From contig CAVTWS010000006.1 in the NCBI GenBank assembly GCA_963738445.1, forward strand, positions 248,001 through 312,000: 64,000 nucleotides of DNA, read 5' to 3'. Shown piece by piece: positions 36,746 to 46,754 of this stretch (its first letter is position 1; each line of letters begins with the position of its first letter). Under the pieces are notes generated by a model. The model had not been told where the DNA came from. It saw nothing but the letters and a program-made list of their open reading frames with translations, and ran no database searches. Origin of the DNA: CAVTWS01 sp963738445. GTDB lineage: Bacteria > Actinomycetota > Acidimicrobiia > Acidimicrobiales > SHLQ01. Position numbers and translations under genes: made by a program.

Positions 36746-38610
36746 GACCGGCCGCCCTCCGGGACCAACCCGGCGACGCGGTCGGCCAGGGCACCCAGCC
36801 GGGTCAGCTCGGCGTTGACCGAACGGAGTCGCTGCTCACGGGTGGCGTTGTCCTGCTGGACGGATTGCTGGGCCGCCTTCAGCGAGTCGGCGGTGGAGCG
36901 ATGGAGCTCCTCGGCGCGGGCCGAGTAGTGGTCCCGCAACTGCCGCTGAACTCGCCGGAGGGTGTCCCGGGAATCCTTGCCGACGTGGAAGGTGACATCG
37001 TCGCAGTAACGCCGGACGGCATTTTTCGCCTGGGCCCGGCGCAGCGCGAGCTGACGGGTCTTCTCCTCCCGTAGCCCGCTCCGGCCCATCACGAGGCCGA
37101 TGACGTACACGAACGGGCCGAGCGTGACGCTGGTGAGCGTGGTGAACATGGTGAGCATGAGCGTCGACGAGTAGAACCCGCGGAGCAGGGTCAGGCCCTG
37201 CTTGGTCGTGGTCATGGCGCTGATGTCGGCCCGGGCCTCCCCGACGGCGGCCATCGCCGACGACGGCAGCGCCACGCTGAGGCGGGCGCTGATCTCGCCT
37301 CCCTCGCCTTCGAACAACTCGCCGACCCGTTCCGCGAGCTCGTTGGATCGCGTTCGCAGGAGGGCGTAGTTGGCGACGATCTCGCCGCCCACGCGGCCGT
37401 ACAGCCACGATTCGAAGTCGTCCCAGGCGTCGGCCGGGTCGAACCCGTCGACGGACGTGTCGGCATCCTCGAGCACCTTGCGGACCCGGAACCGCAGGTC
37501 GTGGTCGACGTCGGCGGAGAGGTCGGCGATCCCGTCTCCGAGGGTCTGGCTCCAGCGGGCCAGGCTGCCGCGCAGGCGGTCGGTGCGGTCCTTCAACGCA
37601 CTCAGCTCGTCGAGGGTGGCCTGCGCCGCATCGGGATCGGTGAGCACGGACCGCTCGGCTTCGAACTGCACCCGGAGCTGCGCCACCACGTCACGGAGAT
37701 CGCCGACGACCCGCTGCCGTGATCGTTCGGCGGCCTCTCGGCCGAGGACGGTCAGCCGATCGACGAGCGGCGGGAACCCGGACTCGACGTTCAGCTCGCG
37801 GTCGCTGTTGCGGTTCGCCAGCTGCCGCAGGGTCGACGAGACCGGCACGATGTCGACGGTCAGACCTTCCGCGGCCAGGTGTGCCCGGTTCAAGTCGAGG
37901 ATGTGCCGCCACGACGGATAGAAGTCGGTCTTCGTCATGACCAGGAGAACCGAAGGCCCGGCGTTGTTGGCGTGCCGCATGAACTCGACCTCGGCCCGGG
38001 TCAGCTCCTGGGAGGCATCGGTCACCATGACCACCAGCGCCGCGCCGCCGATCGTGGCCAAGGTGGCCGAGGCGTGCCGAGAAGCGAGGCCCCCGACCCC
38101 GGGGGTGTCGACGATGACCAGGCCGCCGGCGAGGATCCGGCGAGGCATGCGAACCTCGACGGCTCGCACGGGGCGCTCCTGAACCGCGGATTCGGTGACG
38201 TAGGCGGGCAGCTCGACCATGTCGATCGGTTGCGGTTCGAGATCGTCGCCATCGGCGGCGTGGGCCGGCTCCCGGAAGACCGTCGCCTCCGCCTCGTCAC
38301 CGAACCGGCAGAAGGTGGGGACCGCGGTGGCGATGTCGTCGTCGACGGGGCACACGTTGACGTTCAGCAGCGCGTTCACGAGCGAGCTCTTGCCCTGTTT
38401 GAACTCCCCCACCACCACCGCATGGGCCTCCGCGGCCGCCAACAGCGACCGCAGGCCCTGCACGCGGGTCAGAAGATCATCACGCCCGTACGCGTCGCAG
38501 GCCTTCTCGGCGAGGTCGATGACCGGCCGGATATCGGCGAAAGCGTCCGCGATCGCGGAGCCGGCGGTGACGGGCGGGAGTGGAGTTGTCGGAGCGGAGG
38601 TGGCGTTCAT
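36742..38610 (-). CDS. IniA-like dynamin-family GTPase
   Basis: This 622-residue dynamin-like GTPase starts at ATG 38610 and has P-loop GEFKQGKSS (68-76), VIVDTPGVGGL, MTKTDFY (TKxD) and a long helical bundle. A hydrophobic patch (about 510-545, LMLTMFTTLTSVTLGPFVYVIGLVMG) would form the membrane-binding paddle. M. smegmatis IniA, with the same layout, causes membrane fission in vitro. Two dynamin-like genes in tandem downstream of an IniB-like gene reproduce the iniBAC order. A readthrough to 38715 is possible, but the conserved region starts after 38610. Confidence 0.85.
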   Translation of the reverse strand: MNATSAPTTPLPPVTAGSAIADAFADIRPVIDLAEKACDAYGRDDLLTRVQGLRSLLAAAEAHAVVVGEFKQGKSSLVNALLNVNVCPVDDDIATAVPTFCRFGDEAEATVFREPAHAADGDDLEPQPIDMVELPAYVTESAVQERPVRAVEVRMPRRILAGGLVIVDTPGVGGLASRHASATLATIGGAALVVMVTDASQELTRAEVEFMRHANNAGPSVLLVMTKTDFYPSWRHILDLNRAHLAAEGLTVDIVPVSSTLRQLANRNSDRELNVESGFPPLVDRLTVLGREAAERSRQRVVGDLRDVVAQLRVQFEAERSVLTDPDAAQATLDELSALKDRTDRLRGSLARWSQTLGDGIADLSADVDHDLRFRVRKVLEDADTSVDGFDPADAWDDFESWLYGRVGGEIVANYALLRTRSNELAERVGELFEGEGGEISARLSVALPSSAMAAVGEARADISAMTTTKQGLTLLRGFYSSTLMLTMFTTLTSVTLGPFVYVIGLVMGRSGLREEKTRQLALRRAQAKNAVRRYCDDVTFHVGKDSRDTLRRVQRQLRDHYSARAEELHRSTADSLKAAQQSVQQDNATREQRLRSVNAELTRLGALADRVAGLVPEGGRS

Positions 38611-38727
38611 GGGATCCCGGGGCGAGGGTAGCGGACGGTCAGGGAGGGAAGGAGCGTGACGGCGGCCGGTGGCCCCGACCGTGGGGTCGGGGCCACTCGT
38701 GTGGGCCGTACGCATCGTTCTGATGGG

Positions 38728-39822
38728 TCAATCCATGTCGATGACCGGGTCGGCCGGGGGTGCTTCGGCGGCGAACGCCTCGACCGGCATCGACACCGCC
38801 GACTCGGAAAGGGCCGACTCGAAGCCCGGGTCGTAGTCGGGCACTGCCGGCATCTCGGGCATCTCAGCCTCATAGGTCGAGTACCCGGGATCCTCATAGC
38901 CGGGCTCGACCACATCGACATCGAACGTGACGTCGGTCGACTGATCGAGCTCAGCCGTACTGCCATCGACGGCCACCGGCGAGTTGAACGCATCGATGTC
39001 AGTCAGGTCACCGTCACCGGACTCCACGTTCCCGTCGTTGTCGCCACCAACACCAGACGAACCGTTCCCGGTCACGATCACCGTGTTCTCATCATCATCC
39101 GGCGGAAACCCGAACCCGCCGTTGGGCTCGGTCCCGATGTCACGGACCAGCGGACCACCACCACCGCCGACGATCGGGACGATGACGTTGGTGTCGTCGG
39201 CGTCGTTGACGACACCCTGATCACCCGTGTTCGTGTTCTGAGCATCACCACCGACCTGCGCCGAGTTGTCGCCACTGTTGGTCTGCGCCACATTGTCCTG
39301 ATCGATATCGATATCGATCACCGGCACCGGGTTCCCGTACTCATCGAACCCGCCGCCACCCACACCGACCGCATCGATATCGATGCTGTTGTCCTGAAAC
39401 GTCTGCGTGATGTCCTGGTGCACCACCGTGTCGTTGTCCTGATACTGCTGATACGTGTTCGACACGTTCGTGATGTACTCCCGAACCTCCGGATACGACG
39501 GCTCAGCCGGCGGAGGCGGCAACACCGCAGCCACCGGAGCCGCAGCCAGCGGAGCGACCCCGGCCACACCACCAACCTGCACGTTCGACACCCCCAACGA
39601 CGCCTGCACCGGACCCGGCACACCCGCCGCCGAACACGCCGACGACAACCCCGCCGACAACGACGGACCCGACACCGGAGCATCCGTCAACCCCAACGCC
39701 GCCATCTCACCATCCAGATCACCCAGAATCGCCTCACGCTCCGAGTCGCTGCCCGCCCCGAACACCCGAGCGAACAGATCACTCACAGCGTTCACAACCG
39801 CATCATCAACCTTCGTATCCAC
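38728..39822 (-). CDS. IniB-like acidic, Gly/Asn/Asp-rich protein
   Basis: This 364-residue protein starts at GTG 39822 behind AAGGAG eight bases upstream. The N-terminal 55 residues (VNAVSDLFARVFGAGSDSEREA) resemble the short folded N-terminus of mycobacterial IniB. An Ala/Val/Gly/Pro segment follows (about 55-105), then a long Asp/Asn-rich low-complexity region (e.g. DIDIDQDN, QNTNTGDQG, GSSGVGGDNDGNVESGDGD) and an acidic Pro/Ala tail. There is no clear signal peptide, as in IniB. Its position directly upstream of the IniA- and IniC-like genes supports the call more than sequence similarity does. Function is unknown. Confidence 0.7.
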   Translation of the reverse strand: MDTKVDDAVVNAVSDLFARVFGAGSDSEREAILGDLDGEMAALGLTDAPVSGPSLSAGLSSACSAAGVPGPVQASLGVSNVQVGGVAGVAPLAAAPVAAVLPPPPAEPSYPEVREYITNVSNTYQQYQDNDTVVHQDITQTFQDNSIDIDAVGVGGGGFDEYGNPVPVIDIDIDQDNVAQTNSGDNSAQVGGDAQNTNTGDQGVVNDADDTNVIVPIVGGGGGPLVRDIGTEPNGGFGFPPDDDENTVIVTGNGSSGVGGDNDGNVESGDGDLTDIDAFNSPVAVDGSTAELDQSTDVTFDVDVVEPGYEDPGYSTYEAEMPEMPAVPDYDPGFESALSESAVSMPVEAFAAEAPPADPVIDMD

Positions 39823-39890
39823 AACACCATCTCCTTGGCTCAGTCAGGCCCCCCGACCACCGGGAAGCTCATGACACGAACCTAAAACCA

Positions 39891-39937
39891 CCCCCCACCC
39901 CCACCATCGGGAACACCCCCCAACCCCCACACCCCCC
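39891..39937 (-). promoter_or_regulatory. G-tract leader upstream of the iniB-like gene
   Basis: Five C-runs of 5-6 bases on the plus strand (39891-39896, 39898-39902, 39916-39921, 39924-39928, 39932-39937) become five G-runs on the coding strand, 70-115 bases upstream of the iniB-like GTG. The tracts and short loops could fold a G-quadruplex in promoter DNA or the 5' leader. The 149-base gap otherwise holds only the ribosome-binding site. Confidence 0.5.
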
Positions 39938-39971
39938 ATAGGGGAAACCACCACCACCAGCGAGCCCGCGG

Positions 39972-42374
39972 TCAACGGCCCAGGAGCGTGCGAATCGCGG
40001 CGAGGAGCTCGGCCCGGCTGCCGGCCCCGAGTTTGGTGCGGATCCGGGCCACGTGGTGCTCGACCGTCTTGGCCGAGATGTACAGCTGGGCGCCGATCTC
40101 CTTGTGGGTCAAGCCGTCGAGCAGGTAGGCGGCAACCTCGATCTCGCGCTCGGACAGGCCACCGCGATCTCCCATCGGCGGCGCGTCCGGACCGGTGGGC
40201 GCCTTGAGGTCCCGGGCCCGCTCCAGCAGCGCCCGGGTGGCCCCCGCATCGGAGCTGCGGATCGCCGCCTGGCCGAGCAGACGGGACGCTTCCCACGGAT
40301 ACCCCAGGTCGACCAGGCCCTGCGCCGCGGCGTCCACCTCGACCCGATCGGAGCCGCCGGCGAGGACCAGCGCCCATGACCGGGCGGCAGCGGCGAGCAC
40401 GGCCGTGGCCGACGATGAGTCCCCCGGCCGGACCCGCTCGGTCAGGTCGGAGGCGGCCGCGGCCGCGCCGGTACGATCGTCGCTGACGACCGCGACCTGC
40501 AGGTCGAGCCACTGGAGCGCCACCGCGAGCGGAGTGGGATCGCCGGCGGCCTCGACCTGCCGGCGCAGCTCGGTGACCACCGGGGCTGCCCGGGCCACGG
40601 CTCCGGTGCGGGCCGCAGCGACGACGAGCTCGCACCAGGGATCGATCGACCAGAGATCCGCGCCCTGGCGTGCCAGTAACAGCTCGGCCTGCCTCCACGC
40701 CGCGAGCTGACCGGGCACGTCGCCCGAGCGCCGAGCGAGGAGCGCCTCGATGGCGACCCGGAACAGGCGGTCGCGGCCGGGCAGGTCGCGGGTGAACCGG
40801 GCGTCGGCGACGATCTCGAGCGCGGTGTCGTACCGGCCCGAACGAAGGCGGACCCAGGCCAGCAGCAACCGGTGCCGCCGATCGGCCACCGGGCCGCCCG
40901 TCTCGGCCACGATCGCCCGTTCCAGGATCGACTCCGCGGCGAGCCGATCGTGGCGCTGGAGGCAGGCCAGTGCCGCGGACGACGCCGCCGTGTCGACGAT
41001 GGGTACCCGCCACCGCACCCGTTCGGCCGCCTCGGCGACCTCCACGGCGAGCGGGATGATCTCGGCCTCCGGGTCCAGCACCGATTGGGCGAGGTGGGCC
41101 TGGAGCCGCAGGGCCCGATCGTGAAGATCGAGCGGGTGGTCGAACCGGTCGAGGTCGGCCATGGCCGCGGCGGCGTCGGCGGATCGACCGAGCCCGGCCA
41201 GGGCCACCACCGCGCCGGCCAGGGTCGCCGGGCGGGTTGGATCCGTCGCGTCGAGACGTCGGGCCACATCGAGGAGCTGGTCGGCCGCCCGTCCGAGGCG
41301 ACCGTCGCCAGCCAGCAACGCGGCCGTGCAGCGATCGTGGCGCCCGGGTAACGCTCCACCCGCGAGCGTCGAGCCGCCGAGCGCGTCCCAGGCCCCGGCG
41401 CTCGCCCCGAACCAACGAGCCTCGGCCCGACCCACGGCCACGGCGGACTCGAGCGCACCGGCGAGCACCGCGTCGTCGTACCACTGCTCGGCGCCCTCAG
41501 GGTCGGAGAAGACGGTGGCGTCGCCCGCCGCCAGGAAGGAGGCCGCGGCGGCGTCACCGACCGCTCCGGCCTCCCGCAGCAGCGGGGCGAGGGTGGCCGG
41601 GGCGACGCCTCGGCCGAACTGGACCTCGGCCGTGCGTTCGAGCAACTGGTTCCGGCGGCCCGCCGCCAGATCGCCCCGGCGGGCGATCGACACGATCGGG
41701 TGCAGCCGACCGTCGACACCGACCAGGCCGGCACTCCGGAGCTCGTCGTGGGCGCCGGCCAGGTCGGCACGATCGACTCCGATCACCCCGACGGTGTCGG
41801 CGTCGGGAACCGGGCCGGTCACCGCCAGGAGATCGAGCAGCGCCGCGGCGGCCGAGCCGAGCGACGCCCATCGGGCCGCGACCGTCAGGCGGAGCGAGGC
41901 GGGAACCGTATCGAGGGCCTCGGGATCGACCGGCAGGCCCTCGGCCCGCCAGGTCGTGGCCACGGCCGCCACCAAGGCCAGGTTCGCACCCGTGAGGTGT
42001 CGCACGACCGGAACGAGGTCCGTCGGCACGGCTCGGTCGAGGCGGCGGGCGGCGACGATGGCCACCAGGTCCTCGGTCGCCGGGCCGAGGTCGACCACCC
42101 GGCCCCGGCGGGCGATGGCCGAATCCAGGCGCTGGAGAGCCGGCCGGTCGGCCGGAGGCGGGTCGCGGCGCGACACGACGACGACGGCGCCACCCTCCAC
42201 CATCTCGACCAGCTCGTCGACCACGGAGTCAGCGGCCCGATCGACATCGTCGACGACCCGGACGTCCGCACCCGCGCCGCTCGCCCGAGCGAATTCGTCG
42301 GCCACGGCGTGGGTCCGCCCACTCCCGGCTGGCCCGATCACCAGGACCGGCACGAGGAGCGCGGACCCTGTCAC
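39972..42374 (-). CDS. IniR-like LuxR-family regulator with N-terminal ATPase and helical repeats
   Basis: This 800-residue regulator of the MalT/LAL type has an N-terminal P-loop GPAGSGRT (14-21) with VVVSRRDPP and a winged-helix region. A long array of TPR-like helices (about 280-720) follows, and the C-terminal LuxR domain (about 738-798) has LSEREIEVAAYLLDGLTHKEIGAQL and SAKTVEHHVARIRTKLG. In M. tuberculosis a large ATPase regulator, IniR (Rv0339c), is encoded next to iniBAC and activates it. Position here directly upstream of the iniB-like gene suggests the same role. Its GTG 42374 overlaps the stop of the membrane protein gene. Confidence 0.8.
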   Translation of the reverse strand: MTGSALLVPVLVIGPAGSGRTHAVADEFARASGAGADVRVVDDVDRAADSVVDELVEMVEGGAVVVVSRRDPPPADRPALQRLDSAIARRGRVVDLGPATEDLVAIVAARRLDRAVPTDLVPVVRHLTGANLALVAAVATTWRAEGLPVDPEALDTVPASLRLTVAARWASLGSAAAALLDLLAVTGPVPDADTVGVIGVDRADLAGAHDELRSAGLVGVDGRLHPIVSIARRGDLAAGRRNQLLERTAEVQFGRGVAPATLAPLLREAGAVGDAAAASFLAAGDATVFSDPEGAEQWYDDAVLAGALESAVAVGRAEARWFGASAGAWDALGGSTLAGGALPGRHDRCTAALLAGDGRLGRAADQLLDVARRLDATDPTRPATLAGAVVALAGLGRSADAAAAMADLDRFDHPLDLHDRALRLQAHLAQSVLDPEAEIIPLAVEVAEAAERVRWRVPIVDTAASSAALACLQRHDRLAAESILERAIVAETGGPVADRRHRLLLAWVRLRSGRYDTALEIVADARFTRDLPGRDRLFRVAIEALLARRSGDVPGQLAAWRQAELLLARQGADLWSIDPWCELVVAAARTGAVARAAPVVTELRRQVEAAGDPTPLAVALQWLDLQVAVVSDDRTGAAAAASDLTERVRPGDSSSATAVLAAAARSWALVLAGGSDRVEVDAAAQGLVDLGYPWEASRLLGQAAIRSSDAGATRALLERARDLKAPTGPDAPPMGDRGGLSEREIEVAAYLLDGLTHKEIGAQLYISAKTVEHHVARIRTKLGAGSRAELLAAIRTLLGR

Positions 42375-43615
42375 GCCGCCGCCTTCGGTCCCGTCGTGGC
42401 GGCGCGCTCGTCACCGTTGGGGCACAGCGCGTCGAGATAGACGGCACGGACGGCCAGGGCCTCACGGATCTCCGCCGCCATGTCGGCCCGAAACTCGGCC
42501 CGCGCCGCCGGATCGCTCAGGAGCGACACGGTGAACTGCAGACCGGCGAAGCAGGCGATGAACCCCGACACCAGCAGCAGCTGCTTCGAGAGCAGGATCC
42601 GAGGCCCGAACCAGGTGGTCTGCCACACGGCGTCCGCTCGGATCACTCGCGTCGAGTCGCCCACCCAACCGGAGATGGTTTCCTCCCGGACCGTCAACAG
42701 CCCGAAGAGCACGTAGAACGCGAACACGCACAACGAGACGAGCACCACCACGATGCCGCGGCTCACGAACGCCAGCAGTTCCACGTTGACCCGGGCCCGC
42801 AGGCGCAGCGGCACGATCTCGGCCACCGCGTCCGGATCCCGGGGGCACAACCCGGAGACAGGGGATCGGCGGCACGCGTCGTACACATCGGACCACCGCT
42901 CGAAGTACACGACGGTGTCGACCTCGCGCCGCAGCGACAGCAGGATCGACGCCGACGCCACGGCGATGACCAGACCGATCGCCACGACGTAGTACCGCAG
43001 CGCCATGTCGTCCATGACCTGCCACATCTCGGTGTTCAGGAACAGGAACGTGGAGAACACCATCATCAGGGGGAGGGCCTTGCCGACCAGCGTCCCGAGC
43101 TCGGTCAACTGACGTTCCAGGCTGCGCAGGGCCCACCTGGTCATCGGCACCACGCCGTAGCTGGTCGCCAGGTAGACGACGAGGAGGATGGCGAGCTGCC
43201 CACCCACCAGGAGCGCCGCCCGGTCGGCGCCATGGCCCGCTTCCCACACCACGATCGGGGGCACGAGCACGAAGACGGCGATCTCCAACGGGCCGACCCG
43301 GTCGGGGCGTTGGAAGGGCCTCCGTCCCCGGAGCCGGTTGACCGCCACGACCGCCCCCACGAGCACGGCGACCCCACCGAGGAACGCGCCGAGTTGGGCC
43401 ACGCCCCGAGCCTGATCGCCGAAGCTCAACGCCAGCTCGCCGATCATGATCAGGGACAGGAACGGGACGGCCCGGGTCAAGATGTCGCCCGTCGCCGAGT
43501 ACCCCTCGATGAAGTGCGGCAGCCCCTGGCGAACGAGCCATCGCTCCACCTCGGGCCGCAGGTGCGCCGGATCGATGGGCTCCGCCGCTGCTGCCTCCTC
43601 GACGAGCTCCTCCAC
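42371..43615 (-). CDS. Polytopic membrane protein upstream of the iniR-like gene
   Basis: This 414-residue integral membrane protein has about eight hydrophobic segments (among them ILTRAVPFLSLIMIGELAL, LGGVAVLVGAVVAV, IAVFVLVPPIVV, LAILLVVYLATSYGVV, VVAIGLVIAVASASILL, IVVVLVSLCVFAFYVLFG). A cytoplasmic loop (about 250-290) contains two cysteines (YDACRR, SGLCPRD). I recognise no family. The start is GTG 43615, because the longer in-frame reading would overlap the divergent PLP-enzyme gene. It shares GTGA with the iniR-like gene, so the two form one translation unit. It may sense or transmit envelope stress to the regulator (inference). Confidence 0.7.
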   Translation of the reverse strand: MEELVEEAAAAEPIDPAHLRPEVERWLVRQGLPHFIEGYSATGDILTRAVPFLSLIMIGELALSFGDQARGVAQLGAFLGGVAVLVGAVVAVNRLRGRRPFQRPDRVGPLEIAVFVLVPPIVVWEAGHGADRAALLVGGQLAILLVVYLATSYGVVPMTRWALRSLERQLTELGTLVGKALPLMMVFSTFLFLNTEMWQVMDDMALRYYVVAIGLVIAVASASILLSLRREVDTVVYFERWSDVYDACRRSPVSGLCPRDPDAVAEIVPLRLRARVNVELLAFVSRGIVVVLVSLCVFAFYVLFGLLTVREETISGWVGDSTRVIRADAVWQTTWFGPRILLSKQLLLVSGFIACFAGLQFTVSLLSDPAARAEFRADMAAEIREALAVRAVYLDALCPNGDERAATTGPKAAA

Positions 43616-43728
43616 GGGCCCGAGGTTACCGGCACCCGACCCCGCGCCCGGAGCGTCACCTCCGACACCACCCGCCGCCTCGGCACTGCAGGACGGCGAC
43701 GGTGGGGATCGCCGGGTACATTTCCGGC

Positions 43729-45297
<1,569 letters not shown>

Positions 45298-45301
45298 GCC
45301 G

Positions 45302-46510
45302 ATGACCCTCGTTCATCCGCCCCGGTCGGCCGGATGGCTCGGATCGCCCGCCACGGCTCGGGTCGTCGACCGCCGCGAGGAGACGAATCCGTTCCTGCGC
45401 TGGCGGGAACTGTTGTGGTCCTACGACCGCGCTCGTTCGGCCGGCTGGGACGACGAACGTTTCGTGTCGCTGGTGCGCTCGCTCGACGACTCGGTCGCCA
45501 CGGTCGCCGGTACGGGCTTCCGGACCACCCCGCTCACGGTCGAAGCAGGACTGGCTGCGGCGATCGGCGTCGATCCCGATTTGCTCCTGGTCAAGGACGA
45601 GACCGGCAACGTGGCCGGCTCCCACAAGGCCCGCCACCTGTTCGGCCTGCTGATCCACCTGGCGGTCGACGACACCCCGCGCGACCGCCTGCTGGCCATC
45701 TCGAGCTGCGGCAACGCCGCCCTCGCCGCGGCCACGGTGGCGCGCGCCGCCGGGCGGCCGCTGCGCGTCTTCATCCCGACGTGGGCGACACCCGCCGTCG
45801 TCGATCGGCTGGAGGAGCTGGGTGCCCAGATCGAGGTGTGCCCACGCCGAGAGGGCGAATCGGGCGATCCGTGCTACCTACGGTTCCGCGAGGCCGTGGC
45901 CGCCGGCGCCTACCCGTTCGGCTGCCAGGGCACCGAGAACGTGCTCACCATCGACGGCGGCCGCACGCTCGCCTGGGAGCTCGTCGACCAGGTGCCCCAC
46001 CCCGGTCGGCTGTTCGTCCAGGTGGGCGGCGGAGCGCTCGGCAGCAGCATCGCCCAGGGGCACGTCGACGCCGTCGATCTCGGCGAGACGGAACGTCTGC
46101 CCCGCATCCACCCGGTGCAGGCCGAGGGGTGCGCGCCGCTCGACCGGGCGGTGCGCTCGGCCGGCAGGCTGGAGGCGGCGATCGCCGATCCCGACCGGCA
46201 CATGACGCCGTGGACCGATCCCCACAGCGCGGCGACCGGCATCCTCGACGATGTGACATACGACTGGTTGCCGCTGGCGTGGGCCGTGTGGTCGTCCGGA
46301 GGCTCGACCGTCGTGGCTCCGGAAGCGACGATCGTCGAGGCGCACCAGCTCGCTCGGCAGCACACCACCATCCCGGTCGACCCCACCGGCACGGCCGGAC
46401 TGGCCGGCCTGCTGCATTGGTCGCGAACCGAGGGCGCCCATGCGGCGGCGCCCGCGACGCCGGTTGGTGGCGAGCCGCTCGTGGTCCTGTTCACCGGCGT
46501 GGAACGCTGA
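45302..46510 (+). CDS. PLP-dependent fold-type II enzyme (threonine synthase-like)
   Basis: This 402-residue protein has PLP lysine motif KDETGNVAGSHKARHLFG, the conserved SSCGNAALAAATVARAAGRPLRVFIP (Asn in the substrate loop) and a glycine-rich VQVGGGALGSSIAQG phosphate cup. It resembles threonine synthase and diaminopropionate ammonia-lyase but lacks obvious regulatory domains. It starts four bases after the stop of the other PLP gene, in the same operon. Possible roles include beta-elimination or replacement on an amino acid, perhaps sequentially or as a heteromer with its neighbour. Substrate not determined. Confidence 0.82.
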   Translation: MTLVHPPRSAGWLGSPATARVVDRREETNPFLRWRELLWSYDRARSAGWDDERFVSLVRSLDDSVATVAGTGFRTTPLTVEAGLAAAIGVDPDLLLVKDETGNVAGSHKARHLFGLLIHLAVDDTPRDRLLAISSCGNAALAAATVARAAGRPLRVFIPTWATPAVVDRLEELGAQIEVCPRREGESGDPCYLRFREAVAAGAYPFGCQGTENVLTIDGGRTLAWELVDQVPHPGRLFVQVGGGALGSSIAQGHVDAVDLGETERLPRIHPVQAEGCAPLDRAVRSAGRLEAAIADPDRHMTPWTDPHSAATGILDDVTYDWLPLAWAVWSSGGSTVVAPEATIVEAHQLARQHTTIPVDPTGTAGLAGLLHWSRTEGAHAAAPATPVGGEPLVVLFTGVER

Positions 46511-46517
46511 GACAGCG

Positions 46518-46730
46518 ATGTTTCCGTTTGCTCTTCCACTCCTGGGAACCCTCGACTCGTCCCCGTTGTACGTGTCCAGTCCGGCGCTCGACGAGTTGCT
46601 CGCTGGACAGGTCACCCGAGCCCTTCAGGATCACGCTGATGCTGGGCGCTCCGTCAGCGTGTGGCGTGACGGCCGAGTGGTCACGCTGACCGCCTCCGAT
46701 CTACGTCTGGAACTCTCCGACCGGCGATAG
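46518..46730 (+). CDS. Small hypothetical protein (70 aa)
   Basis: ATG 46518 lies seven bases after the PLP gene stop. The 70-residue product has a hydrophobic N-terminus (MFPFALPLLGTL) and a C-terminal VSVWRDGRVVTLTASDLRLEL that looks like a small beta-hairpin. It is convergent with the truncated restriction gene, separated by 24 bases. No family recognised. It may be real because of the operon-like spacing, but could be chance. Confidence 0.4.
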   Translation: MFPFALPLLGTLDSSPLYVSSPALDELLAGQVTRALQDHADAGRSVSVWRDGRVVTLTASDLRLELSDRR

Positions 46731-46754
46731 CTGGCGCGATGCGGCCGAGTTTGA

